Below are positions 36,745 to 46,739 of a DNA stretch of 64,000 nt, one piece after another. A program made the translations under genes and the position numbers. Location: positions 62,001 through 126,000 of the forward strand of contig NZ_KB849799.1 of NCBI RefSeq assembly GCF_000369065.1. Reading direction: 5' to 3'. This stretch comes from Acinetobacter haemolyticus CIP 64.3 = MTCC 9819. Its GTDB lineage: Bacteria > Pseudomonadota > Gammaproteobacteria > Pseudomonadales > Moraxellaceae. Below the pieces are notes generated by a model, which saw only the letters and a list, made by a program, of their open reading frames with translations, did not search any database and was not told the origin of the DNA. The first letter of the stretch is position 1; each line of letters starts with the position of its first letter.

Positions 36745-38082
36745 TCACCCAATCTGAATATTTGCAGTAGGGTGTTTTAAACGACTCTTTTTTGGAGTAG
36801 CGATTAAATAAGCTAGTGTGAGTGGTCCTAGCCGACCCGTAAACATCAATAGGCACAGGACAAGTAGGCTGCCATCATGTAATTCTCCAGTCGCACCTCT
36901 CGACAGTCCTACGGTACAGGCGGCTGATAACACTTCGAACATCAAGTCCAGTACATCAAGTTCAGGTTCTAATATCAATATAATAAAGCCACCAAGAAAT
37001 ATGAGCATTCCAGTTATGGCCGCAACAGCGAGGGCTTTATAGGTCGTTTCTTGCGAAATGGCGTGATTAAAAATGCGGATTTCGTCATTACGTCGTAGAA
37101 ATGCAACCACACACAGCACCAAAATGACAAAGGTTCCAACTTTGATTCCGCCTGCAGTACTCAGAGAGCCACCTCCAATAAACATGAGTAACATGGTGAG
37201 AAGTGTTGTACTGTTATTCATTGAACCTGTGTCAATTGTATTGAAACCCGAGGAACGAGGTACCGTGGCTTGAAACCATGAATTGACGGCTTGTTCACCA
37301 AAACTCATTGACCCTAATGTCATCGGATTACGCGATTCTAAGAGCCAAATCATGATGAAGGCAAATATATTGATAATAACGATGGTACTTACAACAAGTT
37401 TGGTGTTTGGACTAAGTTTTCTCCATTTTTTATTCTGTTTAATATCCATTAAAACTAAAAAACCGATTCCACCTAAGATGTACAAAAGACTAATGGTGAG
37501 ACAAATAAAGTAATTGCCATAAAAATTGCTCAGTCCATTGTCAAATAGAGAAAATCCAGCATTGTTAAAAGCGGAGATACTATAAAAAACAGAGTAGTAG
37601 AGTCCTTTTGGTATCCCATAAAGAGGAATAAAGCTGGTTGATAATATGATAGCGCCAATCAACTCAAAGAAAATGGTATAAGCCACAACACCTTTAGCAA
37701 TAAAAGTGACTTTCGATAAGCTTGTTTGTCCCAAGCTTTCTTGTGCCATCATCTGTTGCTTTAAGCCCACTTTTGGAGACAAACTGAGTGCTGCTAATAT
37801 CGCAAAGGTCATAAAACCCAATCCACCCGACTGGATCATCAGCAGAATAATAAATTGTCCAAAATGTGTATAAGACTCTCCAATATTAACCACAGACAAG
37901 CCTGTAATCGTCACGGCAGAGGTCGCAGTGAAAATGGCATCCATCCAAGAAATTTGTCCAGTATGCGAAATAGGAAGCTTAAGTAACAAAGTTCCAATTA
38001 CGATAAAGCTAAGAAATCCGATGGCAAGAAGAGACGGGGGACTTAGATTAAAAATCTTTTGTGTCTGTGTTTTCGTTGTCAT
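36745..38082 (-). CDS. ktrB: KtrB/TrkH-type potassium transporter membrane subunit
   Basis: A 445-residue membrane protein of the Trk/Ktr/HKT family, the ion-conducting subunit. Four P-loop-like segments carry the characteristic Gly: TITGLS, NAGFS, SSGFN and VGLS. The family imports K+ (Ktr often with Na+ coupling). It lies directly upstream of a ktrA-like gene on the same strand with only one base between them, so they form an operon. Subunit identity is clear; the Ktr versus Trk label follows from the short regulatory partner. Confidence 0.9.
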   Translation of the reverse strand: MTTKTQTQKIFNLSPPSLLAIGFLSFIVIGTLLLKLPISHTGQISWMDAIFTATSAVTITGLSVVNIGESYTHFGQFIILLMIQSGGLGFMTFAILAALSLSPKVGLKQQMMAQESLGQTSLSKVTFIAKGVVAYTIFFELIGAIILSTSFIPLYGIPKGLYYSVFYSISAFNNAGFSLFDNGLSNFYGNYFICLTISLLYILGGIGFLVLMDIKQNKKWRKLSPNTKLVVSTIVIINIFAFIMIWLLESRNPMTLGSMSFGEQAVNSWFQATVPRSSGFNTIDTGSMNNSTTLLTMLLMFIGGGSLSTAGGIKVGTFVILVLCVVAFLRRNDEIRIFNHAISQETTYKALAVAAITGMLIFLGGFIILILEPELDVLDLMFEVLSAACTVGLSRGATGELHDGSLLVLCLLMFTGRLGPLTLAYLIATPKKSRLKHPTANIQIG

Positions 38083-38083
38083 T

Positions 38084-38734
38084 TTATTGGAAACACTCAG
38101 AGAGTTTTTTAAGATTTACAAGTAATCCTTCTAAGATAAGTACATCTCCTTTATTTAATGTAAAGGTGGTGTCTGTTTCATAGAAGATATCTTTATTGCG
38201 TTTAACCAATAGAAGTTTGACGTGAGGTGCTAGCTGCATCAAGCCGGATAAATTAATACCATGTAATTTTTCTTTGATTGGAACTTTAATAATAAAGTGA
38301 TCATCATCCAATGCCATATATCGACTTACCATTGGATAGTTGAGTGCCTGTGCAACGCGAACACCCATATCTTCTTCAGGATGAATAATTTTATTAATAT
38401 TGAGATGAGATAAAATAGTATGGTGTGCTTTGGTTTTTGCTTTGACCCAAATTTTATCTATTCCTAGATTTTTTAAACTGAGCACGCATAAAATGCTGGC
38501 TTCGATGTCTTCACCGATTGCAACAACAACAGCATCACAGTTTTGTACATTCAACTCATCTAGTACATGTTCATCAGTAGCATCTGCGATAACCGCATGA
38601 GTAATTTTGTCTGCAAGGTTTTCGACATTACGTTTTTGGGTGTCTATGCCGATAACATCATGATTTAGCTTAGTAAGTTCAAGTGCAACAGTTGCACCAA
38701 AACTGCCTAAACCAATGACTGCAAATTGTGCCAT
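38084..38734 (-). CDS. ktrA: KtrA-type potassium channel regulator (RCK domains)
   Basis: A 216-residue cytoplasmic regulator: an N-terminal RCK_N Rossmann domain (AVIGLGSFGATVALELTKLNHDVIGIDTQKRNVENLADKI, with GxGxFG) binds NAD(H)/ATP, and a C-terminal RCK_C/TrkA-C domain ends in TLNKGDVLILEGLL. The length (216 versus 458 for TrkA) identifies the single-copy KtrA type, assembling as an octameric ring on KtrB. No ribosome site of note. First gene of the ktrA-ktrB transcript. Confidence 0.9.
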   Translation of the reverse strand: MAQFAVIGLGSFGATVALELTKLNHDVIGIDTQKRNVENLADKITHAVIADATDEHVLDELNVQNCDAVVVAIGEDIEASILCVLSLKNLGIDKIWVKAKTKAHHTILSHLNINKIIHPEEDMGVRVAQALNYPMVSRYMALDDDHFIIKVPIKEKLHGINLSGLMQLAPHVKLLLVKRNKDIFYETDTTFTLNKGDVLILEGLLVNLKKLSECFQ

Positions 38735-38843
38735 AACGGTCCTTAACTAAATGATTAGAATGTCTTTTTATCTATTTTAAAATGGATAAAAATTCTCTTT
38801 GTAATGATTTTGTGTTGCTCGAAAACATTTGTCTAGTACACAT

Positions 38844-38874
38844 AAAAAGAAAACCGACAACTGTCGGTTTTCTT
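38844..38874 (-). terminator. Intrinsic terminator of ilvA
   Basis: AGAAAACCGACA (38848-38859) and TGTCGGTTTTCT (38862-38873) form a 12-bp perfect stem with a two-base loop; the minus strand then reads TTTTATG. It sits a few bases after the ilvA stop. Confidence 0.9.
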
Positions 38875-38885
38875 GACTGTGATTT

Positions 38886-40430
38886 TTACTTTAAGAAACG
38901 CTTATATCCAATATTGTCGCTAATTTCAGCATATGGATAAGTGATTTGTTCAAGCGTCTCAATAAGCCCATCCGGATTTTGCTTCGCATCAGTGGCTTGT
39001 AAACCAACCAGTACTCGACCTTCGGCAGCGCCGTGATTACGGTAGTGGAATAACGTAATGTTATGCGTTGGTCCTAATCGCTCAAGGAAGGTTAATAGTG
39101 CACCTGGTCGTTCAGGAAATTCCACACGGAATAAACGTTCGTTTTCAATATTGGCATGACCGCCAATTAGATATCGAATATGTAGTTTAGCAACTTCATC
39201 ATCTGAAAGATCATCTACTTCATATTGCTGCTTTAACATCTCATGAATTTCGTGACGCTCAGTTTCGCCGCCTTTTAGGCTAATACCAACAAACACCTGT
39301 GCTTGATTACTATCACTTGCACGATAATTAAATTCAGTAATATTGCGACCCTGTAATGAACGGCAGAAATTAAGGAATGCACCTTTTTGTTCAGGGATGG
39401 TGACAGCATAGATTGCTTCTTTACGTTCACCTAATTCAGTACGTTCAGCAATATAACGGAGGCGATCAAAGTTCATGTTTGCACCACAAACAATTGAGAC
39501 CATGTTCTTATCGCTGATTTGATGTTCGGCAACGTATTTTTTTATACCAGCCAAAGCCATTGCACCAGAAGGTTCAACGATACTACGATTTTCATCATAG
39601 GTATCTTTGATTGCAGCACAGATTTCATCGGTATTTACCGTAACAATTGTTGGATCAACAATCGGACCTGAATTGTCTGATTTACGCAGTTGTACCATTT
39701 CAAAAGGAAGTTCACCAATTTGTGCAACTGCTGTGCCATCTGCAAATAATCCAACATGCGGTAAAATCACACGTTCATTGGCCGCGAGTGCAGCTTTTAA
39801 ACAAGCTGACTCTTCATACTCAACACCGATCACTTTGACGTGTGGTGCAACTTCACCTAGATAGGCAGCTACACCTGCAATTAAACCACCACCGCCGACA
39901 GCAACAAAAACATATTCGACATCACGCCACTGACGTAAGATTTCATTGGCAATGGTGCCTTGTCCAGCAATGACCAGTTCATCATCGTAGGGCGGAATAA
40001 AAACTAAACCTTCTGCTTCAGCACGTTGTTTGGCATATTTATTCGCGATATCAAAGCTGTCGCCATGTAAAACCACCTGACCACCAAGATTTTTAACAGC
40101 TTGTACTTTAATGTCAGGTGTGGTGCTTGGCATGACAATGATGGCATGGATACCTAATTTTTTTCCTGATAAAGCAACACCTTGAGCATGATTTCCTGCT
40201 GAAGCACAGATTACCCCACGCTCAAGTTGGTCTTTTGGAAGCTGGCTAATACGGTTATAAGCACCGCGAAGTTTGAAGGAGAAAACAGGCTGTAAATCTT
40301 CACGTTTAAATCGAATATTATTATTAATTTTTTGACTAATTCGTGGAGCTGCTTCTAGCGGTGTTTCAATCGCAACATCATAAACCGTTGCTTGTAAAAT
40401 TTGTCGTACCACACGAGACAGCATGTTCAT
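38886..40430 (-). CDS. ilvA: Threonine ammonia-lyase, biosynthetic
   Basis: A 514-residue PLP enzyme that deaminates threonine to 2-oxobutanoate, the first step to isoleucine. The PLP lysine is in FSFKLRGAYN (about residue 53), the phosphate-binding SAGNHAQGVA follows, and the C terminus holds two ACT-like regulatory domains (KGAFLNFCRSLQGRNITEFNYR and RPGALLTFLERLGPTHNITLFHYRNHG) that bind Ile/Val. This two-domain form is the biosynthetic, isoleucine-inhibited type. Divergent from rpiA, with an 86-base gap. Confidence 0.95.
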   Translation of the reverse strand: MNMLSRVVRQILQATVYDVAIETPLEAAPRISQKINNNIRFKREDLQPVFSFKLRGAYNRISQLPKDQLERGVICASAGNHAQGVALSGKKLGIHAIIVMPSTTPDIKVQAVKNLGGQVVLHGDSFDIANKYAKQRAEAEGLVFIPPYDDELVIAGQGTIANEILRQWRDVEYVFVAVGGGGLIAGVAAYLGEVAPHVKVIGVEYEESACLKAALAANERVILPHVGLFADGTAVAQIGELPFEMVQLRKSDNSGPIVDPTIVTVNTDEICAAIKDTYDENRSIVEPSGAMALAGIKKYVAEHQISDKNMVSIVCGANMNFDRLRYIAERTELGERKEAIYAVTIPEQKGAFLNFCRSLQGRNITEFNYRASDSNQAQVFVGISLKGGETERHEIHEMLKQQYEVDDLSDDEVAKLHIRYLIGGHANIENERLFRVEFPERPGALLTFLERLGPTHNITLFHYRNHGAAEGRVLVGLQATDAKQNPDGLIETLEQITYPYAEISDNIGYKRFLK

Positions 40431-40528
40431 CTTCCCTATAACAGTTTAAAATAGGGGATCATTGTAGCAAACCCCTGTGCATTTGCGCTGTTTTCTTACA
40501 GCAAATGTCAAAATAGTTGAGTGAAGTC

Positions 40529-41200
40529 ATGAGTCTATATGCAACCCAAGATGAAAAAAAACAAGCTGCGGCTAAAGCAGCTTTAAAACATTTGCCTAAA
40601 GGCGGCATTTTGGGCGTAGGAACTGGAAGTACGGTTAACTTTTTAATTGATTTGTTACCTGAATTGCAATTAGAAGCAGCAGTTGCGAGTTCAAATGCAA
40701 CAGCAGAACGCCTTAAGGAATTGGGTATCGAAGTTGTTGATATGAACTCTGTAGGCGGCCTAGATGCTTATGTAGATGGAGCTGATGAGATAGATCGTCA
40801 TATGCATATGATCAAAGGTGGTGGTGCCGCGTTGACACGTGAGAAAATTGTTGCTTCTATTGCCAAAAAATTTATTTGTATAGTTGATGATTCGAAATGG
40901 GTTGAGCAATTAGGACGTGATTTTCCGTTACCTGTTGAAGTGATCCCGATGGCACGTTCAGCTGTCGCACGTAAAATTGTCGCTTTAGGCGGTGATCCTG
41001 TATATCGTGAAGGTGTTGTGACTGATAATGGGAATGTGATTTTGGATGTTTATAATTTAAATATCCTCAATCCAATTGAGTTAGAGAAAACATTAAATAA
41101 CATCCCAGGTGTTGTAACCAATGGTATTTTCGCACTCAATGCAGCAACGATCGCAATTGTTGCAACCAATAATGGAATTGAAGAGCGTGTAGCGCAGTAA
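40529..41200 (+). CDS. rpiA: Ribose-5-phosphate isomerase A
   Basis: A 223-residue enzyme of the pentose phosphate pathway, interconverting ribose 5-phosphate and ribulose 5-phosphate. [49 protein letters not shown] and [16 protein letters not shown] give the substrate-binding and catalytic regions. Length matches E. coli RpiA (219). The ATG at 40529 is preferred to a TTG four codons upstream. Its stop overlaps the start of the next gene (TAATG). Confidence 0.95.
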   Translation: MSLYATQDEKKQAAAKAALKHLPKGGILGVGTGSTVNFLIDLLPELQLEAAVASSNATAERLKELGIEVVDMNSVGGLDAYVDGADEIDRHMHMIKGGGAALTREKIVASIAKKFICIVDDSKWVEQLGRDFPLPVEVIPMARSAVARKIVALGGDPVYREGVVTDNGNVILDVYNLNILNPIELEKTLNNIPGVVTNGIFALNAATIAIVATNNGIEERVAQ

Positions 41201-41892
41201 TGGTATCTGTTTCTGTAGAAACACCATTACCAGAAGTCAAAGTAGTTCGACATGCAAGGGCGAGAAATTTGCGTTTGCGTGTCGAGCCAACTGGCATTCG
41301 TTTGACGGTACCGCTGTTTTGTACTAAACGTCAGATTCAACAATTTTTAAATCAATCCGAACCCTGGCTTTTGGCTACATGGGCGAAGCAACAACAGCAA
41401 CTGCTTCAAACATCCACTTTTCCTGAGCAATTGGTATTATTCGCCCATACTCAACCATTCTCCATTGTGAAACAAAAACAACGCCACATCTTTATATTTA
41501 ATTGGGAATTACAGACGTTATTTATCCGAGAGATAGAGTCTGAAAAAGCACTACAAGCAGCGGTATTGGCTTATGCAAAACAATTTTTACCTGAATATTT
41601 AAATCAAATCAGCCGAGAAATCGGCTTGCCTTACCAAGCGTGTACAGTCCGAAAACCAAAGACAAGGTGGGGAAGTTGTACCTCTAAACATGACATCATG
41701 TTAAATGCAGCTTTGGTTTTGATGCCTGAGTCGATTGTTCGCTCTGTTTGTGTGCATGAATTGGCACATACCAAACATTTTGATCATAGTGAAGCTTTTT
41801 GGGCTGAAGTTGCGAAACATGATAGAAATTACATCGAACATCGTAAACAGTTGAAGCAGGTTCAATTACCGAGTTGGTACTATCAAAAATAA
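41200..41892 (+). CDS. M48-like metal-dependent hydrolase (YgjP/DUF45)
   Basis: A 230-residue YgjP-type metallopeptidase-like protein. The zinc motif H-E-L-A-H is at residues 186-190 (VCVHELAH), with a further His-x-x-His-like H193/H196 (HFDHS), preceded by TRWGSCTSKHDIMLNAALVLMP, the family signature. It overlaps rpiA by one base (TAATG), so translation is coupled. A physical or functional link to rpiA is not known. The protein has no signal peptide. Confidence 0.92.
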   Translation: MVSVSVETPLPEVKVVRHARARNLRLRVEPTGIRLTVPLFCTKRQIQQFLNQSEPWLLATWAKQQQQLLQTSTFPEQLVLFAHTQPFSIVKQKQRHIFIFNWELQTLFIREIESEKALQAAVLAYAKQFLPEYLNQISREIGLPYQACTVRKPKTRWGSCTSKHDIMLNAALVLMPESIVRSVCVHELAHTKHFDHSEAFWAEVAKHDRNYIEHRKQLKQVQLPSWYYQK

Positions 41893-41911
41893 TAACGTCT
41901 GATTGGTTTAT

Positions 41912-42565
41912 TTAACCATTAAAAAAACGATTGCGTTGAATTTCTAATCCTCGTCTTAAACGAAGAGCTTGTTTGAGACTAGGCACATCATTCTGCCACT
42001 GCTTGAGTGTGAGAATGATTGCGATAATTTCAATGCGTGTCAGGATTCCTAGCCAAATAACTGCGTTAAATAAAAGTTGTGATTGTCCTGTAAGTGTGAT
42101 TTGAACCAGCAATGCAAATAAAAATAAAGTCCATATTTTTGCCCCAATCGTATGAGTTGCAATTTCTTTCTTAAATTTAAAGTAGCTGATGATATAAGTG
42201 AATGCTTCAAAGATAATTAAAATAATGATTGGAAAAATATGTTGTTTAAAGAACTCTGGTTGCTGCAAATAAATTGCACTGATCGCACAGATAAAGAAAA
42301 TTTGGTCAATATTTGAGTCTAATCTACGTAGATTCAGATCCGAGACACCCAAATGTCGAGCGATGATGCCATCAAAAATGTCACTGAGAAGTCCTAATGT
42401 TAGGAAGATTACAGTGTAAATGGGATAAAATTTGATTTGCGTTAGGGTAATAATAACAATGAGTATGCCAAGGATGAGTCTTAAATAAATAAGGAGTTTA
42501 GGAATTTTCTTTGCGATTGGCATCAAATTTAAGCTTGAATCATCATGTTGGAAAGAGTATAGCAT
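41912..42565 (-). CDS. CDP-alcohol phosphatidyltransferase family membrane protein
   Basis: A 217-residue membrane protein with six or seven helices. The CDP-alcohol signature is SDIFDGIIARHLG...DSNID: D62, D65-G66, A69-R70, D83 and D87. At the position where the family normally has a second conserved Gly (residue 79), Leu is found, a deviation from the standard D-x2-D-G-x2-A-R-x8-G-x3-D-x3-D motif. It probably makes a phospholipid head-group transfer, but the substrate (glycerol, serine, inositol or other) cannot be told. An internal Met at residue 15 is a possible start. Confidence 0.8.
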   Translation of the reverse strand: MLYSFQHDDSSLNLMPIAKKIPKLLIYLRLILGILIVIITLTQIKFYPIYTVIFLTLGLLSDIFDGIIARHLGVSDLNLRRLDSNIDQIFFICAISAIYLQQPEFFKQHIFPIIILIIFEAFTYIISYFKFKKEIATHTIGAKIWTLFLFALLVQITLTGQSQLLFNAVIWLGILTRIEIIAIILTLKQWQNDVPSLKQALRLRRGLEIQRNRFFNG

Positions 42566-42612
42566 TCACATTAATGGTTATTTATGCGCATGACTCAATT
42601 TCCATAGATAAA

Positions 42613-42636
42613 AACGACCACAAATATTGTGGTCGC
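42613..42636 (-). terminator. Intrinsic terminator of the alkaline phosphatase gene
   Basis: CGACCACAA and TTGTGGTCG form a 9-bp stem around TAT; on the minus strand TTTTTATC follows. Confidence 0.87.
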
Positions 42637-42651
42637 CTTAATTGGTACTGT

Positions 42652-44142
42652 TTATCTTGAGGCGTTTTGTTGAATGCCTAACGCATCACGGATAATAAAG
42701 AATAAATCTGTTTGATCTAGTAAGCCAGATACGTTCGCAGCACGTGGTCCATAAGCCGCAATACGGACTTGTGCACCAGTATGATGTTGACTTGAACCCT
42801 CTGGAGCGGTGCCATAGTTGATTGCCATTGCAACCCCATCTTTGGTTTTCAGAGCTGCAGTTTGTCCTGGGCTATCTCCATTTATTGGTATAATTTGGCT
42901 TGTATGTGCATGATCACCTGTTACAACAATCAATGTCTCGCCGTGTTCTTTTGCAAATTTAAGAGCAACTTGAATGGCTTCATCAAGCTGTACAGTTTCA
43001 CCAATTTGTCCACATGGATCGGCTGCATGATTTCGTTTATCAATAGAACCGCTTTCAACCTGTAAAAAGAAGCCCTTTTCATTGTTGCTTAATAGCTCGA
43101 TCGCTTTTTCTGTCATTTGTGCCAAGCGTGGTGTTTGAATAGAAAAGGCACTATTATCTCGGCAGCTTTCAGCACCTTTTTTATGTCCATTTAATTGTGT
43201 TACTGGACCACTCCAGATCACGGGAAGGTTACCATCGGCGAATAAGCCGAGTAAAGGCTGGTTTTGATTGGCACTATCAACTGCTTTTAACGAGTTTAGG
43301 TCTTCAACAATACGATAATTTTCTAATTTTGCGCGTTCAAGTAAGGTCTTATCTTTAAAAGGACCAGCTTTTGCAACTTCATAGAATGTTTTCTTGCCGC
43401 CACCTAAAGTAACGTCAGCACGTGTTGTTAAAAGCTGTTCTGTGATCGAACCTAATCCACCATTTTCCAATGCACTTTCAGGACAGCGTTTAGTGGTTTC
43501 ATTTGGTCCATAACACTTACGTGCGCTGATATGCGAGACTAAAGCGGCAGGGGTTGCATCTTGAAGTTCTGTGGTGGTTACATTACCTGTTGCAAATCCA
43601 GCTTTTTTTGCTAGCTCTAATAGTGTTGCATGATGGTTTCCGCGAATATCTAGGCCTAAGGCATTGTTATAAGTTTTAATTCCAGAAGCCCATGCAGTTG
43701 CGGATGCTGCGGAGTCGGTCACGTAATCAACTTCGCCATCTTTATTTAATGAATAAGTCGTATAGCTTCCAGTGAAAGGTAAGACGTCTAAGCCTTTAAA
43801 ATAACCAGCCGCGCCTTCTGCATAGTTTCGTGCTGCGGTGATTTCAGAATCGCTCGTACCATCACCAATAAATAGAATTACATGCTTGACGGTTTTGTCA
43901 CTCAGAGACTCTCTCATTGCTTGAGTACGTTCTTTTTTTAAGCGAGTTGCTCCGCCAAACTCACTAACATTACCATTTGCACCAACTTCAAGAAGTTCAC
44001 CATCAAATTGAGGTGTTGTTACGGGTGGCTTTGGTTTTTCTAAAGGTTGATTTGATGATGAGTAATTATTGTCATCTCCGCCACATGCGGTAAATAATAG
44101 GGAGGTGATTAATATAGGTAAAAGTAATGGTTTTAGTTTCAA
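42652..44142 (-). CDS. phoA: Alkaline phosphatase, lipoprotein
   Basis: A 496-residue alkaline phosphatase. The N terminus has a lipobox ([15 protein letters not shown], Cys about residue 20), so it is a lipid-anchored rather than soluble periplasmic enzyme, followed by a low-complexity Pro/Lys spacer. The nucleophile Ser is in [14 protein letters not shown], and the metal ligands include [20 protein letters not shown] and GDHAHTSQI. The family hydrolyses phosphate monoesters, releasing inorganic phosphate. The symbol is a family name, not an E. coli orthologue claim. Confidence 0.88.
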   Translation of the reverse strand: MKLKPLLLPILITSLLFTACGGDDNNYSSSNQPLEKPKPPVTTPQFDGELLEVGANGNVSEFGGATRLKKERTQAMRESLSDKTVKHVILFIGDGTSDSEITAARNYAEGAAGYFKGLDVLPFTGSYTTYSLNKDGEVDYVTDSAASATAWASGIKTYNNALGLDIRGNHHATLLELAKKAGFATGNVTTTELQDATPAALVSHISARKCYGPNETTKRCPESALENGGLGSITEQLLTTRADVTLGGGKKTFYEVAKAGPFKDKTLLERAKLENYRIVEDLNSLKAVDSANQNQPLLGLFADGNLPVIWSGPVTQLNGHKKGAESCRDNSAFSIQTPRLAQMTEKAIELLSNNEKGFFLQVESGSIDKRNHAADPCGQIGETVQLDEAIQVALKFAKEHGETLIVVTGDHAHTSQIIPINGDSPGQTAALKTKDGVAMAINYGTAPEGSSQHHTGAQVRIAAYGPRAANVSGLLDQTDLFFIIRDALGIQQNASR

Positions 44143-44276
44143 AGTTTTTTCTCTAAAAATTAGTTAATAAGTAAACTAATTAATAGATATGAAGTTTTGG
44201 TTAACATTTGATGACGGTTTAATGACAATAAAAATTAATATTTCTAACAATGAATGAAAATTTGATTTCTTAATCT

Positions 44277-44320
44277 AAATCAGGCAATCAAAAATGATGT
44301 TTCAATTGCCTGATTTAATT
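44277..44320 (-). terminator. Terminator candidate downstream of the split lipoprotein gene
   Basis: AAATCAGGCAAT (44277-44288) and ATTGCCTGATTT (44305-44316) form a 12-bp perfect stem with a 16-base loop. Only a short U-rich tail follows on the minus strand, so it may be a transcript-protecting hairpin rather than a strong terminator. Confidence 0.6.
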
Positions 44321-45519
44321 ATGATTAGCTGAAATTACATTGTAACTGTGTACTTTGTAATTGGTCTGGTGCTTTTCGACTATCCAAACCTGCACTGGCA
44401 CTTAATACTTGATTTTCTTTAAGGTGTAATTGCACAAATTCATATTGAAGTTCGCCTTGCTTAGGCTCAGGGGAGCTGCTATTTAGTAGATACTCGTGAT
44501 CAGCTTTATTCACTCTTAATAAATTATCTGTGCTGTCACCATCTAACTTGGATCGAAACTTTTGATTATCTTTTATAAGTTCAATCCAGCCATCGGCTCG
44601 AACATTAAGCTGACAATTTTGGGTACTGTCTAGGTAATGACCAATGAGATATTCAATCGTTGGTAAAGAGTGATTAATCAGATTGATGCCGATTAAACCT
44701 TGTTTACAAGGGTAGATTGAGCCATTACATGTTGCACTGGTATCTGCAAAACCGACAGCACGACGATAATCACCAGCACCATTCAAGCGAACACTTGAGG
44801 GTGTGGATGGATCAGCAATTGGCATGACACCAGCATAAGTGCGTTGTTGTAAGTTGCTGTAGTTTTTGGGATTAGTGCTGCTTTGGTTAAAAGAGTCAGC
44901 AAGCTCAAGAACTGCCTGCTTTAATGAAGCTGCATATTGCTCACGCGCATTTTTTTGAGTGGTTCCAATACCAATAATTGTGTTTTTGGCGGGATCAATG
45001 TTTTCAGGTGTGGTTGCGACCAGTGAAGTTAAAGGTGCTGGATCACCACGAAGCGTTTTTCCATCCAGGTAACCATCTCTTAAATCAATAGCTAGATTAT
45101 GAGCAAATTCGACAAAGCTATTGTCCGGGTATGTGTTGGCCCACTGACGTAAATAACCAAAACTCAGATAGGTGTTTGCGTATAAAGCAGTTTTTAAATG
45201 AGCATCTTGAGGTGAAAATACGTGAAAAAGAGTAGTTGCTTCTACATTTGGGATATCAAGATTTTTAAAGGCACTTAATAGTGCGGCATCTACATCACCT
45301 GTCGCAAGATCAAGTTGATTTGCTGTGATGAGCATAGGATATTGGTTTTCATCAGTAGGTAATTGTCCTGAACGTACCAATGCTCTTTGATATATCGCTT
45401 CAGAACTTGGATTGATAAAAATTGCTTGAGTTAGATTGCTTACATCAACCTTTACCAAAGCTCGCCAAGTAAAGTTCATGCTGAACCGTACCGGGTTTGT
45501 CGGAGACTTTTTATTTAAG

Positions 45520-46422
45520 TTAGGCCACCTGACCTAACGGATTAATTTTATCATAGTACATTGCTTCAAAATCAAAAGGTGGCACATAACCTAGTGCACT
45601 ATGTACACGCTCTTTATTGAACCAATCTACCCAATTTAATGTCGCAAGTTGTACATCCGCTAAACCTTGCCAATCTGCTTTTAAATATTCAATCACCTCT
45701 GTTTTGTATAAGCCATTCACTGTTTCAGCCAAAGCATTATCGTATGAATCACCGGTCGTACCGACTGATGCTCGTAAATTTGCTGCTTCTAAACGATTGG
45801 TATAGCGAATGGAAAGATATTGAACCCCTCTGTCACTATGGTGAATCACATTCTTTGGCATGTCTCGAGCATGTAACGCTTGCTCAAGTGCATCGAGCAC
45901 CATATCTGTATTCATCCGTGTCGATACTTTCCATCCAACAATTGCTCGTGAGAAGACATCAATAATAAATGCAGTATAAACCCAGCCTGAATTTGTTTGA
46001 ATATACGTGAAGTCAGCGACCCATAGCTGGTCAGGATGATCAGCACTAAAATTGCGTTTCACCAAGTCATCTGCTCGTTTTTGATCCTCTCGGCTACGGG
46101 TAGTTTGTTTATTCTTACCACGCCAAACACCTTGTATACCTAGTTTTTGCATCAATCGAGCAACTGTACAGCGAGCAATAACATAGCCTTCACGTTTCAA
46201 TTTTTGCCAAACTTTACGCACACCATATCGACCTGAACTTTCCTTCCAAATTCGTTTAATTTGTTCAGCATGATGCAAGTCATGTAGATCTCGCTTTGCT
46301 CGATGTTCTGGGTTTTCAACGAAATCTAGTGTTCGATAATAGGTAGAAGCCGCGATCGGTAAAATCCTGCAAATCGCCTCAACACCATATAACGCCTTAT
46401 TGTTATGGATGAAATCTACCAT
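45520..46422 (-). CDS. IS3-family transposase OrfB
   Basis: A 300-residue integrase-core protein. DDE residues are in LWVADFTYIQTNSGWVY, HHSDRGVQYLS and YDNALAETVNGLYKTEVIEY. An N-terminal HTH_21-like segment precedes them (RDLHDLHHAEQIKRIWKESSGRYGVRKVWQKLKREGY). The ATG overlaps the orfA stop (TAATG), and an upstream slippery T-run (GCTTTTTTCGCC) allows a -1 frameshift to make an OrfAB fusion. Confidence 0.92.
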   Translation of the reverse strand: MVDFIHNNKALYGVEAICRILPIAASTYYRTLDFVENPEHRAKRDLHDLHHAEQIKRIWKESSGRYGVRKVWQKLKREGYVIARCTVARLMQKLGIQGVWRGKNKQTTRSREDQKRADDLVKRNFSADHPDQLWVADFTYIQTNSGWVYTAFIIDVFSRAIVGWKVSTRMNTDMVLDALEQALHARDMPKNVIHHSDRGVQYLSIRYTNRLEAANLRASVGTTGDSYDNALAETVNGLYKTEVIEYLKADWQGLADVQLATLNWVDWFNKERVHSALGYVPPFDFEAMYYDKINPLGQVA

Positions 46423-46739
46423 TATTTGTGTGGGCGGTCGAGCTCCGCCTGGGCGAAAAAAGCGGCTGCTTTACGTAGAATTTCGTTAGCACGTTGCAGT
46501 TCTTTATTTTCACGTTCGAGTTGTTTAATACGTTCTTGATCTGAAAGTTGCTGTACTTTAATTGGGTTTTGTTTATCTAAATATTTTTGATACCAAACAC
46601 GTAGAGTTTCAGGAGTACAACCTATCTTGGGAGCAATAGCGGTGATCGCAGCCCAATTCGATGGATAATCTTTCTCGGATTCAATCAATAATTGAACCGC
46701 TCTTTCTCTGATTTCAGGGGTATATTTTACTTTTTTCAT
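46422..46739 (-). CDS. IS3-family transposase OrfA
   Basis: A 105-residue helix-turn-helix protein (YTPEIRERAVQLLIESEKDYPSNWAAITAIAPKIGCTPETLRVWYQKY) with a leucine-zipper tail (DQERIKQLERENKELQRANEILRKAAAFFAQAELDRPHK). The tail sequence is characteristic of the IS51-type branch. A GAGAATG ribosome region precedes the ATG. Confidence 0.92.
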   Translation of the reverse strand: MKKVKYTPEIRERAVQLLIESEKDYPSNWAAITAIAPKIGCTPETLRVWYQKYLDKQNPIKVQQLSDQERIKQLERENKELQRANEILRKAAAFFAQAELDRPHK

